Shown here: piece by piece, positions 16,782-25,616 of the stretch
How the letters are laid out: each line of letters starts with the position of its first letter
How positions within the stretch are numbered: position 1 is the first letter of the stretch
Assembly: GCF_009735645.1 (NCBI RefSeq)
Contig: NZ_CP032550.1
Location: 2,108,001-2,172,000 of the forward strand
DNA from: Microbacterium oryzae
GTDB taxonomy: Bacteria > Actinomycetota > Actinomycetes > Actinomycetales > Microbacteriaceae
Direction of reading: 5' to 3'
Length of the DNA: 64,000 nt
Notes under the pieces: generated by a model
Told to the model about the DNA's origin: nothing
Database searches by the model: none
Seen by the model: the letters and a program-made list of their open reading frames with translations, nothing else
Translations under genes and position numbers: made by a program

Positions 16782-17492
16782 ATGCCCCGATCCAGCTTCC
16801 CCGGCGGGACCTCCGTCAGCCTGCTCGACATCTACGCGGATGCGGCCCCGGACGGCGTCTGCGGCGGCAGCCCGCATATGCACCTCGTCTCCACCGAGGC
16901 GTACATCGTCGTGGCGGGGCGGGGCGCGCTCCAGACCATCGACGCGTCGGGCTTCCAGGAGACTCCGCTGACGGAGGGCGTCGTGGTCTGGTTCACGCCC
17001 GGCACCATCCACCGCGCCGTGAACCACGGCGGCCTCCGCGTGGCGGTGCTCATGAGCAACGCCGGACTGCCGGAGGCGGGCGACGCGGTCCTCACCTTCC
17101 CCGCCGACGTCCTCGCCGACCCCGAAGCGTATGCGCGGGCGGCGGACCTCGGCGCCCCCGAGGGGCGGGGCGAGCGCGCAGCCCGACGCCGCGACCTGGC
17201 GGCGGCCGGCTTCGCCGACCTGCGGATGGCCGTGGAAGCGGGAGACGGATCCGCACTGGCGGCCTTCCATGAGCAGGCGGGCCGACTGGTGCGGGAGCGG
17301 TCGAAGGGGTGGGGCGAGCTCGTCGCCGAGGGTCCGCTCGCCCTGGCGCAGCAGAGCCTCGATCTCGTCCGCGCCGTCGAGGACGGCGACGCCCGCCATC
17401 TGTCGGAGGCGCGGGTGCGATCCGCATCGACGCCCGCCGAGCCCGGCTACGGCATGTGCGGGCGGTTGCGCCCGTTCGACGTCTCCGACTGA
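16782..17492 (+). CDS. Cupin-domain protein
   Basis: A 236-aa protein with an N-terminal cupin barrel (about residues 10-105): SPHMHLVSTEAYIVVAGRG gives two His and a Glu of the first metal motif, and VVWFTPGTIHRAVN the second. The C-terminal 110 residues are helical and Arg/Ala/Glu rich (ERAARRRDLAAAGFADLRMA) and end in CGRLRPFDVSD. Such proteins often bind sugars or act as metal-dependent enzymes or sensors; the ligand is not clear. It has an ideal AGGAGGAGCGC ribosome-binding site. It lies 105 bases upstream of the jetA start. Confidence 0.78.
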   Translation: MPRSSFPGGTSVSLLDIYADAAPDGVCGGSPHMHLVSTEAYIVVAGRGALQTIDASGFQETPLTEGVVVWFTPGTIHRAVNHGGLRVAVLMSNAGLPEAGDAVLTFPADVLADPEAYARAADLGAPEGRGERAARRRDLAAAGFADLRMAVEAGDGSALAAFHEQAGRLVRERSKGWGELVAEGPLALAQQSLDLVRAVEDGDARHLSEARVRSASTPAEPGYGMCGRLRPFDVSD

Positions 17493-17507
17493 GCCCGCTC
17501 TCGGGGG

Positions 17508-17564
17508 CCCGGGCGCTCCCCGTGAGAGAATCGAGGGTTGCCGCACCCGCGGCGAGCGCCCGGG
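17508..17564 (+). promoter_or_regulatory. Promoter region of the jet operon with a 10-bp inverted repeat
   Basis: CCCGGGCGCT (17508-17517) and AGCGCCCGGG (17555-17564) are exact reverse complements flanking a GAGAAT hexamer (17526-17531) like the -10 seen before purU. Transcription would start near 17538, leaving a 60-base leader before the GTG at 17598. Confidence 0.4.
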
Positions 17565-17597
17565 ACCGGGCGCGGCGAGAGGATCGGAGCGGCCGAC

Positions 17598-19085
17598 GTG
17601 AGCGGAGTCCCCCGGGATGTCGCGCGCCTCACGGAGGCGCGCGAGGGTGCCGCCCTCGGACTCGTCCGCAGCCGCTGGGCGCCGCTCATCATCGCGGTGT
17701 TCCACGCCTCCTTCTCGCAGGAGGTGAAGCGGGTCCGCGCGGAGCGCCTGCACGTGCAGGTCGACACCTATCTGCACGAGCTGCGCGACGCGGGCTTCGA
17801 GGTGCCGGCGCAGGAGGAGGGCCGCGCGCTCTGCCTCTCGTGGATGCGCAGCCAATGGCTCCGACGCGTCCCCCTCGACGACGGCGGCGAGGCGTACGAG
17901 CTCACCTCGCACGCGCTGGCTGCCATGCGCATGCACAGCGAGCTCTACCGCGAACGCGCGCTCCTCAGCGAATCGCGGCTCACGACCATCCTCGACGCGG
18001 TGCGCCGCTGGGCGACCGAGGCGAACCCCGACGAGACCGCCCGAGTCGCGGCGCTCGACGCGGAGATCGCGCGCCTCTCGGCTGAACGGGATCGGCTGGT
18101 CTCGGGCGGCGAGGTGGCCGTCGCCGATGACGAGCGCATGCTCGGGGGATACACCGACCTGGTCGAACTCCTCGACCAGCTCCCCGGCGACTTCCGTCGC
18201 GTCGAGGAGGCGCTGGACGCCATCCACGATCAGATGGTGCGCGACTTCCGCGCCGAGGAGCGCCCCAAGGGAGAGGTGCTCGCGGACTACCTCGCGGCCA
18301 GCACCCGGCTGGCATCGCAGACGCGCGAGGGACGGGCCTTCCAGGGCGCCCTCACGGTCCTCGGCGATGAGGAGCTCCTCGCGACGTTCCGCGAGGACCT
18401 CCGCGCGATCATGACGCATCCGTTCGCACGCGACCTGTCTGCGGAGGACCGCGCCGCCTTCGTGAACGCCGACGCCGTGCTGCGGCGCGGCCTCCGCGAC
18501 GTGCAGACCCGGCAGCAGCGCGCCTCGCAGTCGCTCGCGGAGTACCTCGCCGCATACGACTCCATGCAGGAGCGCGAGCTCACCCGCACGCTGCGGCGCG
18601 TGGAGCAGGAGCTCGCGGTGTGGATGGAGACCGCCCGCGCGCGCGACACCGTCCCGCTGCCGTGGATGCCCGCGCGCCTGGAGATGGAGCACCTGCGCAC
18701 GCGCTTCCACGACCCGAGTCGCGAGCGGCCGGCTCCGCCGCTCGAGGACGTCTCGGCGCAGGCGCCCGCGCCGCCGTCGCTCGACGACGTGCGCCGACAG
18801 GGCGGGCCGCTCCTCGGCGAGGTGCGACAGGCGCTCACCTCGGCGGCCGCTCGCGGCGCGGCGACGCTGTCGGAGGCGTTCAACGCGCTCCCCGACGACC
18901 TGCGCCGCCCCGTCGAGGTCTTCGGCGTCGCGCACCTCGCGGCCGAGCACGGCCTCCCCGCAGGGCTGGCGGACGATGGCGGGGTCGTCCGGACGATCCG
19001 CCCCGACGGCACCGTGCGCGCCTTCGCGCTCCCCGCCCTGCAGCCCCCGACCGAGACACCAGGAGACGGCCATGACGACGCCTGA
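17598..19085 (+). CDS. jetA: DUF3375 protein, JetA/MksF-like kleisin subunit
   Basis: A 495-aa protein of the DUF3375 family, the kleisin-type subunit of Wadjet type I and MksBEF-like SMC complexes. The N-terminal winged-helix part reads ALGLVRSRWAPLIIAVFHAS and VQVDTYLHELRDAGF; then come long helices (VAALDAEIARLSAERDRLV) and the family segment VELLDQLPGDFRRVEEALDA. The C-terminal part is again folded (LPDDLRRPVEVFGVAHLAAE). The length agrees with JetA. The GTG at 17598 has a GGAGC site and fits the conserved start; a TTG at 17538 is an alternative. The last 14 bases overlap jetB. Confidence 0.9.
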   Translation: MSGVPRDVARLTEAREGAALGLVRSRWAPLIIAVFHASFSQEVKRVRAERLHVQVDTYLHELRDAGFEVPAQEEGRALCLSWMRSQWLRRVPLDDGGEAYELTSHALAAMRMHSELYRERALLSESRLTTILDAVRRWATEANPDETARVAALDAEIARLSAERDRLVSGGEVAVADDERMLGGYTDLVELLDQLPGDFRRVEEALDAIHDQMVRDFRAEERPKGEVLADYLAASTRLASQTREGRAFQGALTVLGDEELLATFREDLRAIMTHPFARDLSAEDRAAFVNADAVLRRGLRDVQTRQQRASQSLAEYLAAYDSMQERELTRTLRRVEQELAVWMETARARDTVPLPWMPARLEMEHLRTRFHDPSRERPAPPLEDVSAQAPAPPSLDDVRRQGGPLLGEVRQALTSAAARGAATLSEAFNALPDDLRRPVEVFGVAHLAAEHGLPAGLADDGGVVRTIRPDGTVRAFALPALQPPTETPGDGHDDA

Positions 19086-19851
19086 CCACGGCTCCGCTGA
19101 CCACGACTCCACGGAGAACGCCTTCGCCGACGACGCCTTCACGGTCGCCGACCCGATCGAGGACGCGCCCGACGACACCCGGCTGTCGCTCTTCGAAGGC
19201 GACGAGGGCATGCTGACGCTCGAGCAGCGCCGGTGCCTCGTCGTCGTGCTGAAGCACCAGATCATCACCGACGACCGCGACGAGTGGCCTGTGCTCGTCC
19301 GCGACGCGCGGCTCATCCGCAGCCGGCTCAACGACCTCTTCCTCGACCTCGTGATCGACCGAGACCGCGGAGTCGCCTACAAGGTGCAGATCCGCTCCGG
19401 CGCGTCGGGCTACGTGCCCCCGCTTCTGCGCGACACCGCCTACACGCGCGAGGAGACGGTCCTCCTCGCCCACCTGCGGCAGCGCCATCTCGCCGAGCGC
19501 GGCAGCGGCCATCCGCACGCGCACATCGATCGCGACGACTGCCTCGCGGCGGTGGCCCAGTTCCGCCCGGCGACCGCGACCGACCGCTCGGGCGACGAGA
19601 AGAAGGCGGGCGCCGCCGTCGACGCCCTCGTCAAGGCCGGCATCCTCGTGAAGGCCGACGGCGACGACCGCTTCCTCATCTCCCCCGTGATCGAGACGCT
19701 GCTGCCGATCGACCGGCTCCGGGTCATCCAGGAGTGGCTGGCCGAGCAGAACCGGCCGGAGAACGCGCGGCGACGACGCGACGAGACGCTGCCCGATGAG
19801 CCGGACGACGCCCTGCCGGACGACGACGACGACGAGGAGGACGCCGCGTGA
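19072..19851 (+). CDS. jetB: DUF4194 protein, JetB/MksE-like subunit
   Basis: A 259-aa protein of the DUF4194 family, the KITE-type winged-helix subunit that bridges kleisin and ATPase in JetABC/MksFEB complexes. After a 45-residue acidic tail, the conserved core is LSLFEGDEGMLTLEQRRCLV, VLKHQIITDDRDEWPVL, LIRSRLNDLFLDLVID and YTREETVLLAHLRQRHLAE, ending in ISPVIETLLPIDRLRVIQEW. A very acidic tail closes the protein. The ATG has an AGGAGA site inside the end of jetA, and its stop overlaps the jetC GTG (GTGA), so all subunits are coupled. Confidence 0.9.
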   Translation: MTTPDHGSADHDSTENAFADDAFTVADPIEDAPDDTRLSLFEGDEGMLTLEQRRCLVVVLKHQIITDDRDEWPVLVRDARLIRSRLNDLFLDLVIDRDRGVAYKVQIRSGASGYVPPLLRDTAYTREETVLLAHLRQRHLAERGSGHPHAHIDRDDCLAAVAQFRPATATDRSGDEKKAGAAVDALVKAGILVKADGDDRFLISPVIETLLPIDRLRVIQEWLAEQNRPENARRRRDETLPDEPDDALPDDDDDEEDAA

Positions 19852-22800
19852 GCGACCTGTTGATCGCCGGCTACGACGACGAGACCGCCCAGTGGCGCGC
19901 CAGCCACCTGCAGGTGCTCAACTGGGGCGGCTTCCACGGCCACCACCGCGTCGACTTCGACCGCGACGCCACCCTCATCTCCGGCGGCTCCGGCACGGGC
20001 AAGAGCACCCTGCTCGACGCGTACATCGCGCTCATGATGCCCGCCACGGTGCCGTTCAACGGCGCCTCGAACGACGCCACCATCGGCCGCGCCCGCGGCG
20101 CCGACCAGCGCAACGTGCTGACGTACCTGCGCGGCAAGCGCGACAGCGTGCGCGACGTCGAGCGCGTGCTGCGCGGCGACGGCGCGAGCGTCTGGGGCAT
20201 CATCTCGATGACGTTCGTCGACGGCTCCGGCCGCCGGTACACGGCGCTGCGCACCTACTTCGCCCCGGCGGGAGCGCAGCGGAGCACCGAGGTGCGCTCG
20301 CGGCACCTCACCCTCGAAGGCGACGTGCACCTCCCCGACCTGGCCGAGTTCGCGGACGGCCGCTTCGACCCGCGCGCGATGCGGGCGCGGCTCTCGACGC
20401 TGCGCTACCACGAGACCACCCAGGACTTCCTCGCGGCGGTCGCCGCGCGCCTGGGGATCGGCGAGGGCGGCAACAGCGACAACGCCCTGCGCCTCCTCTC
20501 CCGCATCCAGGCGGGGCACCAGGTGCGCACGGTCGACCGGCTCTACAAGGAGATGGTGCTGGAGGAGCCGCCCACGTACGCGGCGGCGGACGCGGTGCTC
20601 GCGCAGTTCCAGGCCCTCAAGCAGAGCCACGAGAGCCTCGCCGCCGACGAGGCCAAGGAGCGCATGCTCGCCGACATCGGGCAGCTGCACGAGGAGTACG
20701 AGAGCGCGCGCGGACGCGTCGCCCGCCTCGACCGCTACGGCCTCCTGCACGCCGACGAGGCATCGCCGTTCCGTCGCTGGGCGGCGGAGGCGGAGCACCG
20801 CCTGCTGGTCGAGGCCGAGGAGGCGAACAAGGCCGCCCGGGAGACGCAGAAGGAGGCGCTCGCCGTCGCGCGCGCGGCGGAGACCGCCCTCGCCGTCGAG
20901 GTCGAGGACCTCAAGGAGCAGCGCGCGCAGAACGGCGGCGACCTGCTCGCACGCCTCGACGCGCGCCTCGCGGATGGCCGTGCGCGCGTCGCGCGGGTCG
21001 CCGACGCCCGGCGCACCCTCGAGGAGCGCGTGGCCGCCCTCGACGTGGACCTCACGTCAGCCGATGCGCTGCGCGCGGCGCAGGATGGCGCGGCATCCTT
21101 CCTCGCGGAGGTCGACGACCGGCTCGCGGAGCTGAAGCGCCGGCGCGACGAGGACGTGCTCGCGGTCGGAGATCTCACGCGCAAGCGCCGTGGCGACCTC
21201 GCGGAGCTGGAGTCGCTGCGCGGCCGCGACAGCCTCGTGCCCGACGCCTACGACCGCATCCGGCGCGACATCGCCGAGGCCTGCGGCATCGACGCCGCCG
21301 ACCTGCCGTTCGCCGCCGAGCTCATCGACGTGCACCCCGATCACGAGGCCTGGCGCCACGCGGCGGAGGTCACGCTCTCGGGCATCGGGATGACCCTCCT
21401 CATGGACGCGCGTCGGCAGCCGCAGATCCGCGAGGCGATCGAGTCGCTGCGGATCGGCCGGCGCATCCGCTTCGACGGCGTCGACCTCGCCGAGCGCGCG
21501 GAGACCCCGGCGGATCCGCGCTGGATCTCCGGCCGCCTCGTCTTCAAGGACTCCCCCTTCACCGACTGGGTGAAGCGCCGGGTCGTCGCGAGCGACCACC
21601 TCTGCGTCGACGGCCCGAGCGAGCTGGGCGGCGACGAGCCGAAGGTCACCGTGAACGGCCAGACCTCGCACGGTCGCCGCGGCGCCCACGGCCGCGACCC
21701 GCGCGAGCGCTCGATCCTCGGCTTCTCCAACGAGACGCGCCGCGCCGAGATCGAGGGCGAGATCGAGGCCGCCACCGCGCGGATCGCCGAGCACGAGGAG
21801 GCGCGAGCCCGGCACGAGCGCGAAGCGGACGAGGTGCAGCGCCTCGCCGAAGCCTGCCGACGCGTGCAGGACGTGGAGTGGGCGTCGATCGACGTCGCGG
21901 CCGTCGAGCGCGAGGTGAGCGACCTCGCGGAGCAGCGCGCGGCCATCCTCGACCGGTCGGACCTGCTGGGCGAGCTCGACGCGCGCCTCGTCGACGCGGC
22001 GGAGCGGCTCGAGGCGGCCCGCAGCGAGCGCTACCGCCGCGCGGCGGATCTCGAGGACCTGGAGCGGGTGTGGGGCGGCATCGTCGATCGGCAGGACGCC
22101 GTCGCCGCCGAGCGCGACCGTCTCGACGTCGTCCTGACCGACGAGGACGCCGCGCACCTGGACGCGGAGCTGCGGCGCATCGAGCCCGACGTCACGGCCG
22201 AGCGATTCGCGAAGACCCTCCCCCGCCTCATCGACGAGCTGCAGCTCGACGTGCGGCGCGCCCACGCCACGCTCGACGCCGCCGCCGCATCGCTCGAGCG
22301 CATCTTCGCCGCCTACAGCGAGAAGTGGCCCGACCCGAACCGCGGGACGACCGTGGAGGCGTACGACGAGTTCGCCGCGATCCACGAGGAGATCGCCCAC
22401 CACGGCCTCTCGCAGCACCGGCTCGAGTTCCGCCGTCACCTGCAGGAGGTCAGCACCATGGACCTCAAGATGCTGAGCGACTCGTTCGGCCACGCGCTGC
22501 TGAGCATCGAGGAGCGCCTCGAGCCGGTGAACGACATCCTCCGCGACCTCCCGTTCGCGTCCGACGACGACCGGCTCCGCATCGAGATGCGCCACCTCCA
22601 TCCGGAGCGCATCGAGACCATCCGCACGCAGCTGAAGGAGCTGTCGGCGGAGGTCACCGGCGAGTGGACGGCGGAGGAAGCCGACCGGCGCTTCGCCCGG
22701 CTGCAGGAGTTCATCGACCTCATCGACGCCTCGACCGCCAACCCGCGCCGCGACGAGGTGCTCGACGTGCGCCGCCACATCGAGATCACCGCGAGCCGCA

Positions 22801-23168
22801 TCGACGCCGACGGGCGCGAGGTCAGCACCTACTCGACGCTCGGCGACAAGTCGGGGGGCGAGTCTCAGGAGCTCGTGGCGTTCATCGTCGGGGCGGCCCT
22901 GCGCTACCAGCTGGGCGACCAGACCCGCTCCTGGCCGCGCTTCGCGCCGGTCTTCCTCGACGAGGGATTCGTGAAGGCCGACAGCGCGTTCACGGGGCGG
23001 GCCATCCGCGCCTGGCTGGGGCTCGGCTTCCAGATCGTCGTCGTCGCGCCGCTCGACAAGGTCAACACGCTCGAGCCGCACATGGGTCTCAACCTCTCCG
23101 TGACGAAGAACGAGGCGGGGTACTCCTTCGTCACGCCCTTCCGCGACGCCGACGACAGCGCGGCATGA
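19848..23168 (+). CDS. jetC: SMC/MukB-like ATPase, JetC/MksB-like
   Basis: A 1106-aa ABC-type coiled-coil ATPase of the COG4913 kind. The head has Walker A SGGSGTGKST (about 45-54) directly after LNWGGFHGHHRVDF, the ABC signature DKSGGESQEL (about 998-1007) and Walker B PVFLDEGFVKAD (about 1035-1046). Between them are long heptad-rich Ala/Glu/Arg coiled-coil arms interrupted near residues 465-600 by a compact hinge-like part (ACGIDAADLPFAAELIDVHP onward). It is the motor of the complex and should load on and extrude DNA. GTG start overlaps jetB; the TGA overlaps the FUSC gene ATG. No JetD toprim nuclease follows. Confidence 0.93.
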   Translation: MSDLLIAGYDDETAQWRASHLQVLNWGGFHGHHRVDFDRDATLISGGSGTGKSTLLDAYIALMMPATVPFNGASNDATIGRARGADQRNVLTYLRGKRDSVRDVERVLRGDGASVWGIISMTFVDGSGRRYTALRTYFAPAGAQRSTEVRSRHLTLEGDVHLPDLAEFADGRFDPRAMRARLSTLRYHETTQDFLAAVAARLGIGEGGNSDNALRLLSRIQAGHQVRTVDRLYKEMVLEEPPTYAAADAVLAQFQALKQSHESLAADEAKERMLADIGQLHEEYESARGRVARLDRYGLLHADEASPFRRWAAEAEHRLLVEAEEANKAARETQKEALAVARAAETALAVEVEDLKEQRAQNGGDLLARLDARLADGRARVARVADARRTLEERVAALDVDLTSADALRAAQDGAASFLAEVDDRLAELKRRRDEDVLAVGDLTRKRRGDLAELESLRGRDSLVPDAYDRIRRDIAEACGIDAADLPFAAELIDVHPDHEAWRHAAEVTLSGIGMTLLMDARRQPQIREAIESLRIGRRIRFDGVDLAERAETPADPRWISGRLVFKDSPFTDWVKRRVVASDHLCVDGPSELGGDEPKVTVNGQTSHGRRGAHGRDPRERSILGFSNETRRAEIEGEIEAATARIAEHEEARARHEREADEVQRLAEACRRVQDVEWASIDVAAVEREVSDLAEQRAAILDRSDLLGELDARLVDAAERLEAARSERYRRAADLEDLERVWGGIVDRQDAVAAERDRLDVVLTDEDAAHLDAELRRIEPDVTAERFAKTLPRLIDELQLDVRRAHATLDAAAASLERIFAAYSEKWPDPNRGTTVEAYDEFAAIHEEIAHHGLSQHRLEFRRHLQEVSTMDLKMLSDSFGHALLSIEERLEPVNDILRDLPFASDDDRLRIEMRHLHPERIETIRTQLKELSAEVTGEWTAEEADRRFARLQEFIDLIDASTANPRRDEVLDVRRHIEITASRIDADGREVSTYSTLGDKSGGESQELVAFIVGAALRYQLGDQTRSWPRFAPVFLDEGFVKADSAFTGRAIRAWLGLGFQIVVVAPLDKVNTLEPHMGLNLSVTKNEAGYSFVTPFRDADDSAA

Positions 23169-24226
23169 TGGGGTCGTTCCTGCGAGACTTCCTCCGCATC
23201 CATCCCGCGCGCGGGGAATGGACCGTGGCCATCCGCGCCGCACTGTCGGTGCTGCTGCCGCTGCTCGCGCTCTGGGCGACCGGGCGGCTGGAGTGGGCGA
23301 TGTACGCGTCGTTCGGCGCGCTGTCGTCGATCTTCGGCCGGACGCTGCCGCTGCCGCAGCGGCTGCGCGCGCAGGGCGAGGCCGGTTTCACGCTCGTCGC
23401 GGCCATCCTGATCGGAGTGACGGTCGCCCTCTCCCCCGTGCGCGAATGGGTGCTGATCCCCGTGGCGGCCGTCTTCGCGACCGGGATGGCCGTGGTCGCG
23501 CATCGACGCAACTGGCACCCGCCCGGGGTGCTCTTTCAGGTCTTCGCACTCGGCGCCTGCGCATCGACCCCGCATGTGGTCGCCGACCTCGCGCCCGCCG
23601 CCCTGGTGTCGATCGCCGCGCTCGCGCTGAGTCTCGCGCTGACGTACCTCACGTCGCTCGCCCGGCACCTCTGGCGCCGCCGGGCGGGCCGCGCGACGCC
23701 GGCATGGCCGCGGCAGACGCCCGCTCCCGGCACCCTGCCGGGCGACGGGCCGGAGTGGCCGCTGCGTCACTACGTCGTCCGGTACGCGGTCGGCATCGCG
23801 CTGGCGGGCGTCCTCGCGACGGCGGTCGGCGTGGGTCATCCGTACTGGGCGATCGTGTCGGTCGTCGTGCCGATGGCCGCGCCGACCGCCGCGGCCCGCA
23901 CGCTGCGCGGCGTGCAGCGCGTCGTCGGCACGCTCGCCGGCGTGCTCGTGACGTGGGTGCTGCTGTCGTTCTCGCCGTCGCCGCTCGCGCTCATCCTCAT
24001 CGTCACGGCGATGCAGGTGGGCGCCGAGCTCTTCGTGGGGCGCAACTACACGGTGTCGCTGCTGTTCATCACGCCGCTGGCGCTCTGCATGGTGCAGCTC
24101 GGCCATCCGCTGCCCGTCGCGCAGCTCGTCTCGGACCGTGCGATCGAGACAGTGCTCGGCGTCGCGGTCGCGCTGGCGCTCACGCTCGTCACCCGCGAGC
24201 GCCGTCAGCGCGGCGACGCGGACTGA
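23165..24226 (+). CDS. FUSC-like (aromatic acid exporter type) membrane protein
   Basis: A 353-aa inner-membrane protein in the position where jetD would be expected. Two repeats of four to five hydrophobic helices are separated by a charged linker (RHLWRRRAGRATPAWPRQT). The segments AIRAALSVLLPLLAL with MYASFGALSSIFGR in the first half, and AVGIALAGVLATAVGVGHPYW with RTLRGVQRVVGTLAGVL in the second, are typical of FUSC/YccS-type transporters. The substrate is unknown. The ATG overlaps the jetC TGA (ATGATG), so translation is coupled to the SMC complex. Whether the proteins work together is an inference from this overlap only. Confidence 0.85.
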   Translation: MMGSFLRDFLRIHPARGEWTVAIRAALSVLLPLLALWATGRLEWAMYASFGALSSIFGRTLPLPQRLRAQGEAGFTLVAAILIGVTVALSPVREWVLIPVAAVFATGMAVVAHRRNWHPPGVLFQVFALGACASTPHVVADLAPAALVSIAALALSLALTYLTSLARHLWRRRAGRATPAWPRQTPAPGTLPGDGPEWPLRHYVVRYAVGIALAGVLATAVGVGHPYWAIVSVVVPMAAPTAAARTLRGVQRVVGTLAGVLVTWVLLSFSPSPLALILIVTAMQVGAELFVGRNYTVSLLFITPLALCMVQLGHPLPVAQLVSDRAIETVLGVAVALALTLVTRERRQRGDAD

Positions 24227-24244
24227 GAGCAGTCCCTCGCCGGC

Positions 24245-25510
24245 TCAGTCGACGGGGCAGACGGCCTCGTCGGCGACGACCTCGCGGAGCTGCTTGGCGG
24301 TCCACGGCAGGCCGAACTCGGGCTGCTTCTGGCCATCCGCCGCCGGCGTCTTCGAGGCGATCGCCGCCAGCTCCTTGGCCAGCGCGTCGACGAGGTCGGC
24401 GCCGGCGGCGGAGTTGTTGAGTGCGACGGCGACGGTCATGCCGGTCTGGGGGTCGGCGTAGACGCTCGTCAGGTACCCGAGCGATGCGCCCTTCTGCCCG
24501 ATGAGGCTGCCGGCGATGTACGCGCCGCTCACGTAGGAGTCGTCGCCGGCGGGCAGCGCGTGCTGCCACCGGGAGGTCAGCTCGCCGTCGTCGTCCACGG
24601 CGTCCAGCGCGAGGTGCTGGCCGAAGCGCGCGAGGTCGCCGATCGTGCTCGTGGCGCCGGAGTCGGTGAACCCCATGCTCGAGGAGGCGTCGGTGACGTC
24701 CTTCGGCGCCGTGCACGCGGCCTCGCGGTCGTCGCCCGCGGACAGCCATCCGCTCAGGGCGGGGTCGCCGGGCGACACGTCGCGAGGCGCCGGGAGCGAC
24801 GTGCCGCCGAGGTTCAGCTCGTCGACGAGCTGCTTCTCGAACAGGTCGTCGGCGCTCTCGCCGCTGGCGGACTCGAGCGCCATGCCGAGGAGGAGGTAGG
24901 CCGCGTCGGAGTCGCGCACCTCCACGCCCGGACGCTTGCGGTCGGCCATCCCGCCGGCGGCCAGCTCGCGGGGGTTCCACACCCGCAGGGGCGTGGCGGC
25001 GAACTGGGCGGCGAGCCGGTCGCGCCCGTCGCCGAGGCCGGACGTGCCGTCGCACAGCTGCTCGAGGGTGACGTCGGAGAGGCTCCCGACGCTCGTGACC
25101 CACTTCGTCAGCGGGTCGTCGAGCTCGACGGTGCCCTCGTCGGCCATGCGGTGGAGCACGTCGCACGTCATCGCGCGGGTGACCTCGCCGACCCGGAAGC
25201 GCATGTCGGTGGTGACCGGCTCGTCGGAGTCGGGACCGGTCGTGCCGATGCCCTCGACCCAGGCGCCCGCCCACGGGATCCACACCGCGGCCAGAGCGCC
25301 GGGAGCGCCGGCGGCCTTCATGGCGTGATCGACGGCGGACTCGAGCCGCTCGACGGTCTTCTCCGGCAGGTCGGACGACGCGATCGGAACCTCGGAGCCG
25401 GCGACGGCGGCACTCGCCGTGCACCCCGTGGCCATGAGCGCGATCGCGACGGCTCCCGCGAGAGCGGCGCCCGCTCGCCGCAGTCCCGTGCGCACCGTGG
25501 ATGTCAGCAT
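24245..25510 (-). CDS. Lipoprotein of the serine-hydrolase (class C beta-lactamase) family, active site degenerate
   Basis: A 421-aa exported lipoprotein: a signal peptide ends in the lipobox MATGC (Cys about residue 30). The rest has the fold of class C beta-lactamases and D-peptidases (MKAAGAPGALAAVWIPWAG, LDDPLTKWV, LCDGTSGLGD, YLLLGMALESASG). However the SxxK motif expected in FR(I/V)G-S-V-T-K is FRVGEVTRAM here, so both the nucleophile Ser and the Lys are lost, and the Y-x-N motif is not intact (VRDSDAAYLLLG). It is therefore probably a non-catalytic binding or sensor protein on the cell surface. The start has a G-rich site. It converges with the FUSC gene. Confidence 0.82.
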   Translation of the reverse strand: MLTSTVRTGLRRAGAALAGAVAIALMATGCTASAAVAGSEVPIASSDLPEKTVERLESAVDHAMKAAGAPGALAAVWIPWAGAWVEGIGTTGPDSDEPVTTDMRFRVGEVTRAMTCDVLHRMADEGTVELDDPLTKWVTSVGSLSDVTLEQLCDGTSGLGDGRDRLAAQFAATPLRVWNPRELAAGGMADRKRPGVEVRDSDAAYLLLGMALESASGESADDLFEKQLVDELNLGGTSLPAPRDVSPGDPALSGWLSAGDDREAACTAPKDVTDASSSMGFTDSGATSTIGDLARFGQHLALDAVDDDGELTSRWQHALPAGDDSYVSGAYIAGSLIGQKGASLGYLTSVYADPQTGMTVAVALNNSAAGADLVDALAKELAAIASKTPAADGQKQPEFGLPWTAKQLREVVADEAVCPVD

Positions 25511-25616
25511 TCCACAACCCCCCAGTTGCTCTGCGACGAGTCTAGGCGGCGGGTGCGCGCCTTCCGGGGAGGGTTGCAGAACCGTGACGTTCTGTGTCCC
25601 GGCGCGGCCCGGCAGG

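Noticed and set aside
19796..24226. A 1476-codon frame joining the SMC region with the FUSC protein
   Set aside because: Its first 1100 codons are the out-of-frame shadow of jetC; only the last 353 codons are the real FUSC gene.
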